Positions 1-8,616 of a stretch of 64,000 bases of DNA are shown here, in pieces. The notes below the pieces were generated by a model. The model was not told the DNA's origin and did no database searches. It worked only from the letters and a program-made list of their open reading frames with translations. The stretch covers positions 2,232,001 through 2,296,000 of the forward strand of contig NZ_AP019740.1 of the NCBI RefSeq assembly GCF_006757745.1, given 5' to 3'. Origin of the DNA: Acinetobacter radioresistens DSM 6976 = NBRC 102413 = CIP 103788 (GTDB taxonomy: Bacteria; Pseudomonadota; Gammaproteobacteria; Pseudomonadales; Moraxellaceae). The position numbers were made by a program, and so were the translations under genes. The stretch's first letter is position 1, and each line of letters begins with the position of its first letter.

Positions 1-114
1 CTTTTGTGATATGTATATTCTTGGTTTTCATATAAGAAGTTATAAATTGTGCATTAAATAAAACCTATACAATGAACTAACTGGGTTCATCAGTTATTTA
101 GAATAGCGAACAAT

Positions 115-144
115 AAAAAAGCCTGCATTTAGCAGGCTTTTCTT
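115..144 (-). terminator. Rho-independent terminator of the Wzi-family gene
   Basis: A GCCTGC/GCAGGC stem with a 5-nt loop (121-137) is followed, on the minus strand, by a run of T. It sits just after the stop codon of the Wzi-like gene. The same stem recurs at 1724-1746 after lysS. Confidence 0.8.
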
Positions 145-154
145 TTAGACACAA

Positions 155-1609
155 CTAGCGAAATGCTGCCCAAGCACGATCCAACGGAAACTCGATTCCG
201 ACTGATACACCGGCATCATTACCATTCGCATCTGAATCACTTAGCCAGCCATTCAGTTTTAAAGGAATATCAGGCTGCATATAATGGGTCCAGGTTAAAT
301 CGACTGCCTTAATTTCATCATCCTGTGCAAAAGCTAAATTATTTTTCGCACCTCGTTCAGATTGATTAACTTTTGCAACCAGGGCGCGTCCACTTAAACG
401 GTTCATAATATCAAAGCGAATATCTCCACCAATAGAGACCATTTGAGCATCGCCTCCCAATGCGTGTCCTAAAGGATAGCCATGCTGATAGTAACCGTCA
501 GTATAAGTACTATGAGTATAAGAAACACCTCGAACCTCGCCGTTGGTTCGAGTATCTGCCCACTCGGCATAAAGTTGAAATGGCAGGTTTTTATAGACGG
601 ATGAGTAGTCTACACCAGCTAAATACATTTTCTTTGATGGCAAGCCTCCAGCTTCATCCTCACCCACATACTGACCGTAAATACCTACCGGTGTATTTAA
701 AAGTGGTATAAGATTCAGACGTACATCAAATCCTGCAAGCTGGTTAGAAGGATCAGGCTCACCTGTTCCCCCATTATCTTTATTACCAACGAAAGCATCC
801 CAAAGCGAACTTAAACTTTCTGGACGGCCCTCTCCTCCCCACTGGATCATTCGGGATGCCCCCAATTCGAGATAAGGTAAAGGCTGAGCTGTCAGACGCA
901 GTCCAATCAGTTTCGCATCTGGTACTGCAGAGTAATCATCAAGTTGACCTGCGAACGCCTGATACTGCCAAGGCCCAATCCATGAAAGTAATGGTGTTTC
1001 AAAAGAATCTTGTACTGCACGCTGAGCAGTAACACCAATAACAGGACGACTAGCATCACCACGAATCAGACTGCCATCATGTCCTGGTCCCCACCAGCTT
1101 GGGATCTGACCGGCAATTACCCACTGATTCCAGAGTTTACCAGCAATATAGGAACCTTCGACATTAATATCCTGTCCATTGTCAATTTGCGGATCTTTCT
1201 CTGCATTCACCCGGACTTTCGCATCCCAGTTTTCTCCTCCTGCATTGAATTCAAGCGCGGCCTGATACTGGGCTTTCTGTTTGTCGCCGAAAGCTTGTGG
1301 TAGAACCTTCTGGTCAGTTTCAGCAAATAGCCCGGCTTTTAGCATATTATTGTCAGCTTTTAGAGTATTGAGTACAGAATCAATTACTTTTTGCTGAGTA
1401 GTATTTTTGATATTAGCTTGTGCAAGAGCGCGTTGAATTTCATCTCCACTCAGCGGCCAAGTTGAAGTACTGATCTGAATTACACCTTGTTGGTTTAACC
1501 AGTTCAGATCAGTACGCAAATCTTGGTTATTGAGGACCAGACCTTGTGCCCAGACAGGAGAAGACAGGACCGATAAAAGGGAAAGGCCCAAAACTTTTTT
1601 TAAAAACAT
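155..1609 (-). CDS. Capsule assembly Wzi-family outer-membrane protein
   Basis: This is a predicted outer-membrane beta-barrel of the Wzi/capsule-assembly type, a family tied to surface attachment or export of capsular polysaccharide. The upstream reading frame opens at a TTG (1645), but the ATG at 1609 directly precedes a classic Sec signal peptide (Lys-Lys, hydrophobic core, cleavage after VWA), so I start it there, giving 484 residues. The mature part has the alternating Tyr/Trp/Gly-rich strands of a barrel and segments such as GPWQYQAFAGQLDDY and QIPSWWGPGHDGSL that recall Wzi proteins. It is transcribed alone and ends at a strong hairpin. The ligand cannot be read from the sequence. An OprB-like or other 18-strand porin is less likely but possible. 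Confidence 0.75.
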   Translation of the reverse strand: MFLKKVLGLSLLSVLSSPVWAQGLVLNNQDLRTDLNWLNQQGVIQISTSTWPLSGDEIQRALAQANIKNTTQQKVIDSVLNTLKADNNMLKAGLFAETDQKVLPQAFGDKQKAQYQAALEFNAGGENWDAKVRVNAEKDPQIDNGQDINVEGSYIAGKLWNQWVIAGQIPSWWGPGHDGSLIRGDASRPVIGVTAQRAVQDSFETPLLSWIGPWQYQAFAGQLDDYSAVPDAKLIGLRLTAQPLPYLELGASRMIQWGGEGRPESLSSLWDAFVGNKDNGGTGEPDPSNQLAGFDVRLNLIPLLNTPVGIYGQYVGEDEAGGLPSKKMYLAGVDYSSVYKNLPFQLYAEWADTRTNGEVRGVSYTHSTYTDGYYQHGYPLGHALGGDAQMVSIGGDIRFDIMNRLSGRALVAKVNQSERGAKNNLAFAQDDEIKAVDLTWTHYMQPDIPLKLNGWLSDSDANGNDAGVSVGIEFPLDRAWAAFR

Positions 1610-1719
1610 TGTAGTGTCATGCTCAGGTGTAATTATTGTTACCAACCTTAAAGATTTCGTTTAGGTTTTTCAACATTGTAAATTCGGCTATTTACATATC
1701 TATAACTAAATCTTGGAAT

Positions 1720-1753
1720 ATAAAAAAGCCTGCATTCAGCAGGCTTCTCTTTA
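1720..1753 (-). terminator. Rho-independent terminator of lysS
   Basis: A GCCTGC/GCAGGC hairpin followed on the minus strand by a T run lies 10 nt past the lysS stop. Its core is almost identical to the terminator at 115-144. Confidence 0.8.
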
Positions 1754-1762
1754 TTTTAGTAA

Positions 1763-3292
1763 TCAGACATCTTTACGACGCATGTGTGGGAATAAAATTA
1801 CATCACGAATACTTGGCGCATCTGCAAAAATCATTACCAGACGGTCAATACCAATTCCCTCTCCGGCGGTTGGTGGCAGGCCATATTCTAAAGCTTCAAT
1901 GAACTCTGCATCATAGTGCATTGCTTCATCATCACCTGCATCTTTCTCTTCAACCTGAGCCTGAAAACGCTCTGCCTGATCAATCGGGTCATTCAGCTCT
2001 GAAAAGCCATTGGCAAGTTCACGACCACCGATAAAAAATTCGAAACGGTCTGTAATATGGGGGTTATCATTATTACGGCGTGCCAATGGAGAGGTTTCTG
2101 CCGGGTACTCAGTAATAAAAGTCGGCTGGCGCAGTTTGGTTTCTACTGTTTCTTCAAAAACGATTGTTTGCAGCTTACCTAAACCAAAACCAGCTTTCAC
2201 CTGTTCTTTAAGTTCTTCCCGAACAAATTTTGCCAAGAATTCCCGGTCATTAACATTTTCTGGTGTAAATTCCGGATTATGCTCAAGAATGGCATCAAAC
2301 ATCGAGATTTTCTTGTATGGCCCTTTGAAGTTAAAAACTTCTCCCTGATAAGGCACATCGGTTGTTCCCAGAATATCGAGCGCCAGTTTTTCTAGCATAT
2401 TCTCGGTCAGTTGCATCAGGTCTTTATAATCTGCATAAGCCTGATAAAACTCGATCATAGTAAATTCCGGATTATGTCGGGTCGATACCCCTTCATTACG
2501 AAAGTTACGGTTAATCTCAAATACTCGTTCAAAGCCGCCCACAACCAAACGTTTTAGGTAAAGCTCAGGCGCAATACGCAGAAAGAGTGGCATATCCAGC
2601 GCATTATGGTGAGTTTCAAACGGACGTGCTGAAGCACCACCAGGAATGACATGCATCATCGGCGTCTCAACTTCCATGAAACGTTCACTGTTCAGGTAAC
2701 TACGGATGCCTGCAACAACTTTGGCACGAATTTCAAATGTTTTACGGGTTTCTTCGTTAACAATTAAATCCAGATAACGTTTACGATACTTAACTTCAGT
2801 ATCGTTTAAACCATGAAACTTATCAGGCAATGGACGGAGCGATTTGGTGAGTAATTCAAAATGTTCGATATGAACATAAAGATCTCCTTTACCTGAACGC
2901 CCAATGTAACCTTGTACAGCAATAATATCACCAAGGTCCAAGCCCTTAATGCTTGCAAGAGTCTGTTCATCTAATTCTTTACGTGCAACATAAAGCTGAA
3001 TACGGCCAGTCATATCCTGAATGACAATGAAGGAGCCACGATTCAGCATCACGCGCCCTGCTACAGACACATAAACTTTTTCACCAGCTTCAATTTCTTC
3101 TTTGGTTTTGCCAGCAAAAAGATTCTGTAGATCCTGCGCATAATGTTCACGTTTAAATGTATTTGGCCAAGGACTCTTACCAGTCTCTTCGGCCTGCTCT
3201 TTGATCTGTTTTAGTTTGGCATGACGCTGTGCAATTAAATCGTTTTCGGAAATAGTGTGTTCAGAAGTCGATTGAGCGTTATGTTGCGTCAT
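1763..3292 (-). CDS. lysS: Lysyl-tRNA synthetase, class II
   Basis: It charges tRNA-Lys with lysine using ATP in the cytoplasm. The 509-residue length is normal for the class II enzyme. The N-terminal OB-fold anticodon-binding domain spans about residues 73-150. Class II motif 2 appears as [14 protein letters not shown] from residue 264, and motif 3 near the C-terminus as [19 protein letters not shown]. The ATG at 3292 gives a full-length protein. It is a single-gene unit with its own terminator. Gram-negative bacteria often place prfB just upstream of lysS, but here the upstream neighbour is an unrelated divergent gene. Confidence 0.97.
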   Translation of the reverse strand: MTQHNAQSTSEHTISENDLIAQRHAKLKQIKEQAEETGKSPWPNTFKREHYAQDLQNLFAGKTKEEIEAGEKVYVSVAGRVMLNRGSFIVIQDMTGRIQLYVARKELDEQTLASIKGLDLGDIIAVQGYIGRSGKGDLYVHIEHFELLTKSLRPLPDKFHGLNDTEVKYRKRYLDLIVNEETRKTFEIRAKVVAGIRSYLNSERFMEVETPMMHVIPGGASARPFETHHNALDMPLFLRIAPELYLKRLVVGGFERVFEINRNFRNEGVSTRHNPEFTMIEFYQAYADYKDLMQLTENMLEKLALDILGTTDVPYQGEVFNFKGPYKKISMFDAILEHNPEFTPENVNDREFLAKFVREELKEQVKAGFGLGKLQTIVFEETVETKLRQPTFITEYPAETSPLARRNNDNPHITDRFEFFIGGRELANGFSELNDPIDQAERFQAQVEEKDAGDDEAMHYDAEFIEALEYGLPPTAGEGIGIDRLVMIFADAPSIRDVILFPHMRRKDV

Positions 3293-3537
3293 CTCTGCCT
3301 CGATTCAAGTATAAAAAGAAGTCACATAGCATAGCAGATTGGTTACATTTTTCGTATGCCTTGCATCACGCTAAAGCAAAATAATTTCATCAATGCATTT
3401 TACTTAGACTTTGATCTAATCTAGACCAATAGCTAACAGCCAAGCGACAGGCGCAAAATTAAACTACCTACCGGAAGGGACAAGAAAAGATAACGGATAT
3501 CTTGGATATTTCTGGATAGCGATTTGAAGTAAATTAA

Positions 3538-4047
3538 ATGAATAAGTGCACATTAAAGATATTATTTATGCATGGGCTGGATTCCTCACGGGAATCTACC
3601 AAGTTCCATGCACTTCAGTCAGAAAATAAATGCTGTATTACAGTGGACTATCGTAATCTGAATTATCAGACAGTTGCTCACTTTTATCAGGAAATAATCC
3701 AGAAAATTCAGCCTGATGTGCTGGTAGGACATAGCCTGGGTGCGTACTGGGCATTAAAGATGTCGGCCTTATTCAAGCTACCGGCACTGGTTGCCAATCC
3801 CAGTTTGAAACCACAATTCCGGACAGATTATCCATCTATTAATGAGACAGATCTGGATTCTGATGCACCCAAAATTGCATATCTTGAACTGGGTGATGAA
3901 GAGCTGAATATGCTGGAAGCACAAGAATATCTGGAACAGTTTATGCTAGTTGAAGCAGTAGAAGGCGGTTGTCACCGCCTGTCTAATCCGGATAATTTAA
4001 ATCAGCTGTTGCATCATCTGGAGAACCATTTTTTGCAACCTATCTGA
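3538..4047 (+). CDS. YqiA/YcfP-like small alpha/beta hydrolase
   Basis: This is a compact 169-residue alpha/beta-hydrolase fold protein of the type represented by YqiA and YcfP (esterase-like, substrate unknown). Visible elements are the oxyanion loop HGLDSS (12-17), the nucleophile elbow GHSLG with Ser66, a possible acid residue at Asp120 in LELGDEE, and the C-terminal His146 in GGCHRLSN. There is no signal peptide, so it should be cytoplasmic. It stands alone, divergent from lysS and convergent with apt. The ATG at 3538 has only a weak ribosome-binding site. RBBP9/YdeN-type hydrolases are the main alternative. Confidence 0.7.
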   Translation: MNKCTLKILFMHGLDSSRESTKFHALQSENKCCITVDYRNLNYQTVAHFYQEIIQKIQPDVLVGHSLGAYWALKMSALFKLPALVANPSLKPQFRTDYPSINETDLDSDAPKIAYLELGDEELNMLEAQEYLEQFMLVEAVEGGCHRLSNPDNLNQLLHHLENHFLQPI

Positions 4048-4073
4048 ATTATCCGGCTTTATAAGAATAAATT

Positions 4074-4616
4074 TTAGGCGACTTGTGCTTCAGGCTGGGT
4101 ACGTTCATCCAGAACAGACCAGATATTAACCCCTAAATCACTATGTAAATCTGGCAGGTCAAGTAAAATACTTGCTCCAAGAATATGATGCTGACATTTT
4201 TCAGCAAGCTGTTTTACAGCTTTTAAAGTACCGCCTGTAGCCAGCACGTCATCAACAATAATAACTTTCTGTGGTGCAATACCATCAGCCATTTCCAGAC
4301 GGTCTACGCCATACTCAAGACTATAACCAACACCCACTACTGGAGGCGGCAATTTGCCAGCTTTACGCACCAGTAATAAACCTTTATTTAAACGCTGGGC
4401 TAAAAGACTGGCCAAAACAAAACCACGTGCTTCTACCGCCAGGAAACTGTCGACTTCATTTAGCGCTTCAGCCGGAATGCTAGCAATTAAAGCATCTGTT
4501 AAAGCGGCAATATTCTGCATGAATAAAGGTGTCAGGTCGTAAAAACATATACCGGGCTTAGGGAAATCTTGTACCGTGCGGATATGAGTCCACAATGTTG
4601 TATGCAAACTGGTCAT
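4074..4616 (-). CDS. apt: Adenine phosphoribosyltransferase
   Basis: It salvages adenine to AMP using PRPP in the cytoplasm. The 180-residue length fits the family. The PRPP-binding signature VIIVDDVLATGGT lies at residues 118-130 and the adenine-side motif EARGF at 62-66. The gene is monocistronic. Its upstream region runs into an AT-rich gap with a tandem repeat. Confidence 0.95.
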   Translation of the reverse strand: MTSLHTTLWTHIRTVQDFPKPGICFYDLTPLFMQNIAALTDALIASIPAEALNEVDSFLAVEARGFVLASLLAQRLNKGLLLVRKAGKLPPPVVGVGYSLEYGVDRLEMADGIAPQKVIIVDDVLATGGTLKAVKQLAEKCQHHILGASILLDLPDLHSDLGVNIWSVLDERTQPEAQVA

Positions 4617-4904
4617 GGGAGAGGATCTGAAAAAACGAAAAAGAATGCATGAATTTTATGCTTTTATTCAGGTTATAGCCAGTTATCTAATGCAGAGTAT
4701 TCAGTAATCAAAAAAATAAAAAATATAAGTGTCTGAATTTAATTAATTTTAATTAAAGGTATTTCTAAATAAAATTTTACCTATCTTTAAAATAAATGAA
4801 TCATCGCTGCCCAGCTAGTAGACTATGGTCTTATTATCTAGGCTTCTCCTTTTTTAGTCTCATGTCTGTTATCAGATATTTTATTAAAAATAATGACTGA
4901 TCCT

Positions 4905-4949
4905 ATATTTGATATTTGATATTTGATATTTGATATTTGATATTTGATA
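4905..4949. repeat. Heptanucleotide tandem repeat (GATATTT)n
   Basis: Five perfect head-to-tail copies of GATATTT occupy 4911-4945, flanked by partial copies (ATATTT before, GATA after). The array is about 45 bp of a 7-bp unit. It lies about 290 bp upstream of apt and 280 bp upstream of rubA, outside any gene. Confidence 0.95.
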
Positions 4950-5135
4950 ATTTTAAAACAATTAATATTTTTATATCCTTACAGATTCAGTCATTTAGGA
5001 ATAAATAGTACAAAATATTGCCTGTTTGCCCCTCCTTTTGACCTACTCTGCCATTACCTCAGTTTTCAAACTGGTTAAACTCCGGTATTTGCTTTACTTT
5101 GACTGCTGAACAGCGTAAAAATTTATGGCAAGATG

Positions 5136-5157
5136 AACATTCCTGAATGTTTATAAT
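5136..5157 (+). promoter_or_regulatory. Inverted repeat abutting a perfect -10 box upstream of rubA
   Basis: AACATTC-CT-GAATGTT (5136-5151) is a perfect 7-2-7 inverted repeat. It overlaps by no base but directly abuts TATAAT (5152-5157), about 70 bp before the rubA start. No good -35 hexamer sits 17 bp upstream of that -10. An alternative weak promoter starts with TTGACT at 5099. The repeat could be an operator, but this is inferred from position only. Confidence 0.45.
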
Positions 5158-5227
5158 TTTAAAGATTTAACAATAGCTGCTTGTTTTTCCTGCCAGGTCT
5201 TTTGGCCCAGCAGTTTTGGAGATACAG

Positions 5228-5392
5228 ATGAAGAAGTACCAATGCATCGTTTGTGGTTGGATTTATGACGAAGCTCAAGGTTGGCCACAAGATGGCATCG
5301 CACCGGGAACAAAATGGGAAGATATTCCGGATGACTGGACCTGCCCGGATTGTGGGGTATCTAAAGCAGATTTCGAGATGATCGAAGTTTAA
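5228..5392 (+). CDS. rubA: Rubredoxin (alkane hydroxylase electron carrier)
   Basis: This 54-residue iron protein carries electrons from rubredoxin reductase to the membrane alkane hydroxylase AlkM/AlkB. The Fe(Cys)4 site is complete, with CxxC at Cys6/Cys9 and CPDC at Cys39/Cys42. The sequence between them ([19 protein letters not shown]) is typical of rubredoxin. The ATG at 5228 follows a GGAG-like ribosome-binding site. It heads the rubA-rubB-estB-oxyR order known from A. baylyi ADP1, where rubA and rubB are needed for alkane growth. No alkane hydroxylase gene lies in this window. An intrinsic terminator directly follows the stop codon. Confidence 0.97.
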   Translation: MKKYQCIVCGWIYDEAQGWPQDGIAPGTKWEDIPDDWTCPDCGVSKADFEMIEV

Positions 5393-5400
5393 ATAATACT

Positions 5401-5427
5401 AAGACCATGCCCGACATGGTCTTTTTT
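5401..5427 (+). terminator. Intrinsic terminator between rubA and rubB
   Basis: A perfect 9-bp stem AAGACCATG/CATGGTCTT with a 5-nt loop is followed by six T. It begins 8 nt after the rubA stop and lies 35 nt before the rubB start, inside what is otherwise an operon. It would reduce read-through so that rubA transcripts exceed rubB. Confidence 0.8.
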
Positions 5428-5462
5428 ACATCGAGCATAATTTATTGAACATGGAGAAAAAT

Positions 5463-6641
5463 ATGGACCCTATCGTCATTATCGGCTCAGGGATGGCAGG
5501 CTATACCCTTGCACGGGAGTTCCGTAAATTAAATACTGAACAGGAACTTGTGATGATTTGTGCCGATGATGCAGTAAATTATGCTAAACCGACTCTTTCA
5601 AACGCCTTGGCAGGTAATAAATCACCTGAACAGATTCCATTGGGTGATGCACAGAAAATGGCGGCCCAGCTCAATATGCAGATTGAGACCTTTACTTGGG
5701 TAAAAGAAATTCATCCTGAGCAGCATGAACTGCTCATTGAAAAAGATCAGCAGTCCCGAAAGCAGAAATATTCCAAGCTGATTCTGGCCGTTGGGGCTAA
5801 TCCGGTTCGCCTGAATATTGCCGGGAACGCCAGTGAAGATATTCATGTCGTAAATTCATTAATCGACTACCGTACATTCCGTGAAAATCTGTCATCGCGT
5901 AAAGATAAGCGTGTTGTGATTTTAGGTGCGGGTCTAATTGGCTGTGAATTTGCCAATGACTTGCAGCATACCGGACACGGCGTTACTGTGATTGATCTGT
6001 CCTCACAACCGCTTGGCCGTTTATTACCTCAGCATGTGGCCAGTTCATTCCAGCATAAACTGGAACAGGCCGGTATCAAGTTTGTGTTTAATACTACTGT
6101 AGAGCAGGTTAATAAAATTGAAAATGATGACTATGTTGTGAGTCTTGCAAATGGAAAAGTATTGGAGGCTGATATCGTGCTTTCTGCAATTGGCTTGCAG
6201 CCAAACCTTGAACTGGCGAAAGCAGCCCAGATTCAGACCAGTCGCGGTATAGTTACAAATGGCCTGCTGGAAACCAGTCAGCCTGATATTTATGCCGTAG
6301 GTGACTGTGCCGAGGTAAATGGAACCCTGCTCCCTTATGTCATGCCGATTATGCAACAGGCACGGGCTCTGGCTAAAACCTTAAATGGTGAGCATACTCA
6401 CGTCCATTATCCGGCTATGCCCGTTGCAGTAAAAACTCCGGCTGCCCCTCTTACTGTTCTTCCTGCCCCTTTAGATATTGAAGTCTCCTGGGAAAATGAA
6501 GAGCTTGAAGATGGTCTGATTGCCAAAGCTGTAGATGCTTCAGGAACATTACGCGGTTTTGTTTTACTTGGTCCAACAGCAGGCAAGCAGCGCCTGAACC
6601 TGGCAAAACAGGTCCCTGACTTGATTCCGCCTCAAGTTTAG
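5463..6641 (+). CDS. rubB: Rubredoxin-NAD(+) reductase
   Basis: This FAD enzyme passes electrons from NADH to rubredoxin. The frame opens at a TTG (5445), but the ATG at 5463 has a GGAG box six bases upstream and gives the usual N-terminus MDPIVIIGSGMAGY, so 392 residues are called. The FAD dinucleotide motif GSGMAG is at 8-13, the NAD motif GAGLIG at 155-160, and the second FAD motif IYAVGDCAE at 276-284. It follows rubA after an intrinsic terminator and precedes estB by 60 nt. The order matches the alkane-oxidation electron-transfer locus of ADP1. Confidence 0.96.
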   Translation: MDPIVIIGSGMAGYTLAREFRKLNTEQELVMICADDAVNYAKPTLSNALAGNKSPEQIPLGDAQKMAAQLNMQIETFTWVKEIHPEQHELLIEKDQQSRKQKYSKLILAVGANPVRLNIAGNASEDIHVVNSLIDYRTFRENLSSRKDKRVVILGAGLIGCEFANDLQHTGHGVTVIDLSSQPLGRLLPQHVASSFQHKLEQAGIKFVFNTTVEQVNKIENDDYVVSLANGKVLEADIVLSAIGLQPNLELAKAAQIQTSRGIVTNGLLETSQPDIYAVGDCAEVNGTLLPYVMPIMQQARALAKTLNGEHTHVHYPAMPVAVKTPAAPLTVLPAPLDIEVSWENEELEDGLIAKAVDASGTLRGFVLLGPTAGKQRLNLAKQVPDLIPPQV

Positions 6642-6701
6642 CGCATAAATAAGCAGAGTGATTTTCAGTCAATACCGCTGTTTCGGGAGATAAGTGGTTT
6701 T

Positions 6702-7646
6702 ATGAATAGTAATTTTCAACTTAAAGCTTCACCTTATTCTTCTTTTATGCATGAAACTCGGGTCGATTTAGGCAACGGAATCGAACTTCATGTAGAGATT
6801 GGCGGTAAACCTGAACATCCAACTATTTTGTTAATTATGGGACTAGGTGCGCAGCTTTTATATTGGCCGGATTTCTTTTGTAAATCATTAATTGACCAGG
6901 GTTATCGGGTAATTCGTTTTGACAATCGTGATATTGGACTTTCATCAAAGATACGTCATAAAGGACCACGTTTAAATACTTTTAAGCTGATGGGACGTTT
7001 TGCGCTTGGTCTACAGAATCAGGGAGCACCTTATACCCTCTATGACATGGCTGATGATGTAGCTTTACTGCTTGAAAGAATGGGGCTGGAAAAAACCTAT
7101 GTTATCGGTGCTTCAATGGGTGGTATGATTGCGCAGATTCTTGCAGCACGCTATCCGGATAAGGTCGAAAAGTTAGGCTTGATGTTTACCAGCAATAATC
7201 AGCCTTTGCTTCCCCCTCCTTTTCCAAAACAGCTGTTTAGCCTGATTGGCAAGCCTGAAAGCAATGATGAAGAAGGAATTATTAGTCATAGTTTGAAGTT
7301 ATTTGAGATTATAGGATCTCCCGGCTATATTAATCAGGTTGAAGCCATACAGAGTGCACGTAAACTATATCAACGGAGTTATTATCCAGCGGGTGTACTT
7401 CAACAGTTTTTAGCAATATTATGTACAGGTTCATTGCTAAAGCTGGATAAACAGATCCATCAGCCCACATTAGTGATCCATGGATCACGTGATCGTTTAC
7501 TTCCACCGAGCCACGGCAAAGCTGTTGCGAAAGCAATCCCAGGCGCTAAGTTTGAATTGATTCATGGAATGGGGCATGATATTCCGCCGCATTTTATTCC
7601 TAAACTTAGCAGTTTATTTGCTCATCATTTTAATCATACACATTAG
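6702..7646 (+). CDS. estB: EstB-type alpha/beta-hydrolase esterase
   Basis: This 314-residue alpha/beta hydrolase has the catalytic set Ser138 in GASMGG, Asp265 in HGSRDR and His293 in GMGHD. An oxyanion-type segment IMGLGA lies near residue 46. There is no signal peptide, so it is predicted cytoplasmic. Its place between rubB and oxyR matches estB of A. baylyi, which encodes an esterase co-transcribed with rubAB. The physiological ester is unknown, and a role in fatty ester turnover during alkane growth is inference. It ends six nt before the oxyR start. Confidence 0.85.
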   Translation: MNSNFQLKASPYSSFMHETRVDLGNGIELHVEIGGKPEHPTILLIMGLGAQLLYWPDFFCKSLIDQGYRVIRFDNRDIGLSSKIRHKGPRLNTFKLMGRFALGLQNQGAPYTLYDMADDVALLLERMGLEKTYVIGASMGGMIAQILAARYPDKVEKLGLMFTSNNQPLLPPPFPKQLFSLIGKPESNDEEGIISHSLKLFEIIGSPGYINQVEAIQSARKLYQRSYYPAGVLQQFLAILCTGSLLKLDKQIHQPTLVIHGSRDRLLPPSHGKAVAKAIPGAKFELIHGMGHDIPPHFIPKLSSLFAHHFNHTH

Positions 7647-7652
7647 GACACT

Positions 7653-8573
7653 ATGGCTGCATTACCCTCTTTAAGACAGCTGTCATATCTTGTAACACTG
7701 TCTGAAACGTTGCATTTCACTGAAGCAGCGCGCCGTTCATTCGTAACTCAGTCCACTTTATCGGGCGGAATTATGGAGCTGGAACGTTTGCTTGGTGGGG
7801 TTCTGGTAGAACGTGACCGCCAGAATGTACGTTTAACTCCCCTGGGTGAACAGGTGGTCGCACGAGCGCGTGTATTGCTGGCCGATGCTCAGGATTTAAT
7901 GCGTTTAAGCCGTGAAATGAGCGAGCCGTTGACTGGTGACCTGCATCTGGGCATTATCCCAACCATGGCACCTTTTCTATTGTCACAGCTACTTGAAGAA
8001 GTGCATAAACAGTTACCCAAGATTCAGCTACATCTGCATGAAGCTCAAAGCGAGAAAATTGTAGAAAAGCTTGAACATGGTAATTTGGATATGGTTGCTC
8101 TGGCTCTACCCTTTGATACACGTAATTTGAAAGTGGCTGAAATCGCAAAAGAAGATCTGTATCTGGTTTATCATAAGGCTGACCAGAAAGCAGCCAATGC
8201 AAACAGTCTGCAAGATCTGGATCTGTCGCGACTGATGCTGCTTGAAGAAGGCCACTGCTTACGTGACCATGCTTTGAGCGCCTGCCCGATTGGTGAGCGT
8301 AAAAATGATAGTCGCCTGAAAGCCAGCTCATTACCTACATTGGTAGAAATGGTATCTTCTAATTTGGGCTTTACTTTGCTTCCTGAAATTGCCATTCATA
8401 ATAATATGATTAAGTGCAATGAAGAGCTGATGGTGAAATCGATTGAGGCGGCGCCAAACCGTACGCTTGCACTGGTTACCCGTAAAAGTACGCCATTACA
8501 GAGCGAGTTCGACGTCCTGTTACAGATTTTTCAGAAAATCAGCAGTGAGTTACAAGCTCAGGCTCATGTCTGA
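7653..8573 (+). CDS. oxyR: LysR-family peroxide-sensing regulator OxyR
   Basis: This 306-residue LysR-type activator has a helix-turn-helix at about residues 18-45 and a sensing domain that retains the redox pair. Cys202 and Cys211 in GHCLRDHALSAC have the C-x8-C spacing of E. coli Cys199/Cys208, so a disulfide switch on hydrogen peroxide should work. An AGGA ribosome-binding site precedes the ATG by only a few bases, and only 6 nt separate it from estB, so it is the last gene of the rub operon. A hairpin follows. Confidence 0.93.
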   Translation: MAALPSLRQLSYLVTLSETLHFTEAARRSFVTQSTLSGGIMELERLLGGVLVERDRQNVRLTPLGEQVVARARVLLADAQDLMRLSREMSEPLTGDLHLGIIPTMAPFLLSQLLEEVHKQLPKIQLHLHEAQSEKIVEKLEHGNLDMVALALPFDTRNLKVAEIAKEDLYLVYHKADQKAANANSLQDLDLSRLMLLEEGHCLRDHALSACPIGERKNDSRLKASSLPTLVEMVSSNLGFTLLPEIAIHNNMIKCNEELMVKSIEAAPNRTLALVTRKSTPLQSEFDVLLQIFQKISSELQAQAHV

Positions 8574-8589
8574 TTATTTTATTTAGTGT

Positions 8590-8615
8590 AAAAAGGAGCC
8601 TTAAGGCTCCTTTTT
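8590..8615. terminator. Bidirectional terminator between oxyR and ppk1
   Basis: An 11-bp stem AAAAAGGAGCC/GGCTCCTTTTT with a TTAA loop lies between convergent genes. Runs of A and T flank it on both sides, so it can end transcription from either direction. Confidence 0.9.
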
Positions 8616-8616
8616 A

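Larger units (their letters stand above)
4617..5227. other. Intergenic region between apt and rubA
   Basis: This is a 611-bp AT-rich gap without a credible gene. It holds the 7-bp tandem repeat (4905-4949) and a likely rubA promoter with an inverted repeat (5136-5157). The two flanking genes diverge, so promoters for both should lie here. Confidence 0.7.

Noticed and set aside
460..1303. Plus-strand reading frames opposite the Wzi gene
   Set aside because: They are shadows of the real minus-strand gene and lack start signals.
4905..4949. CRISPR-like array
   Set aside because: The 7-bp units are contiguous with no spacers and there are no cas genes. It is a simple tandem repeat.
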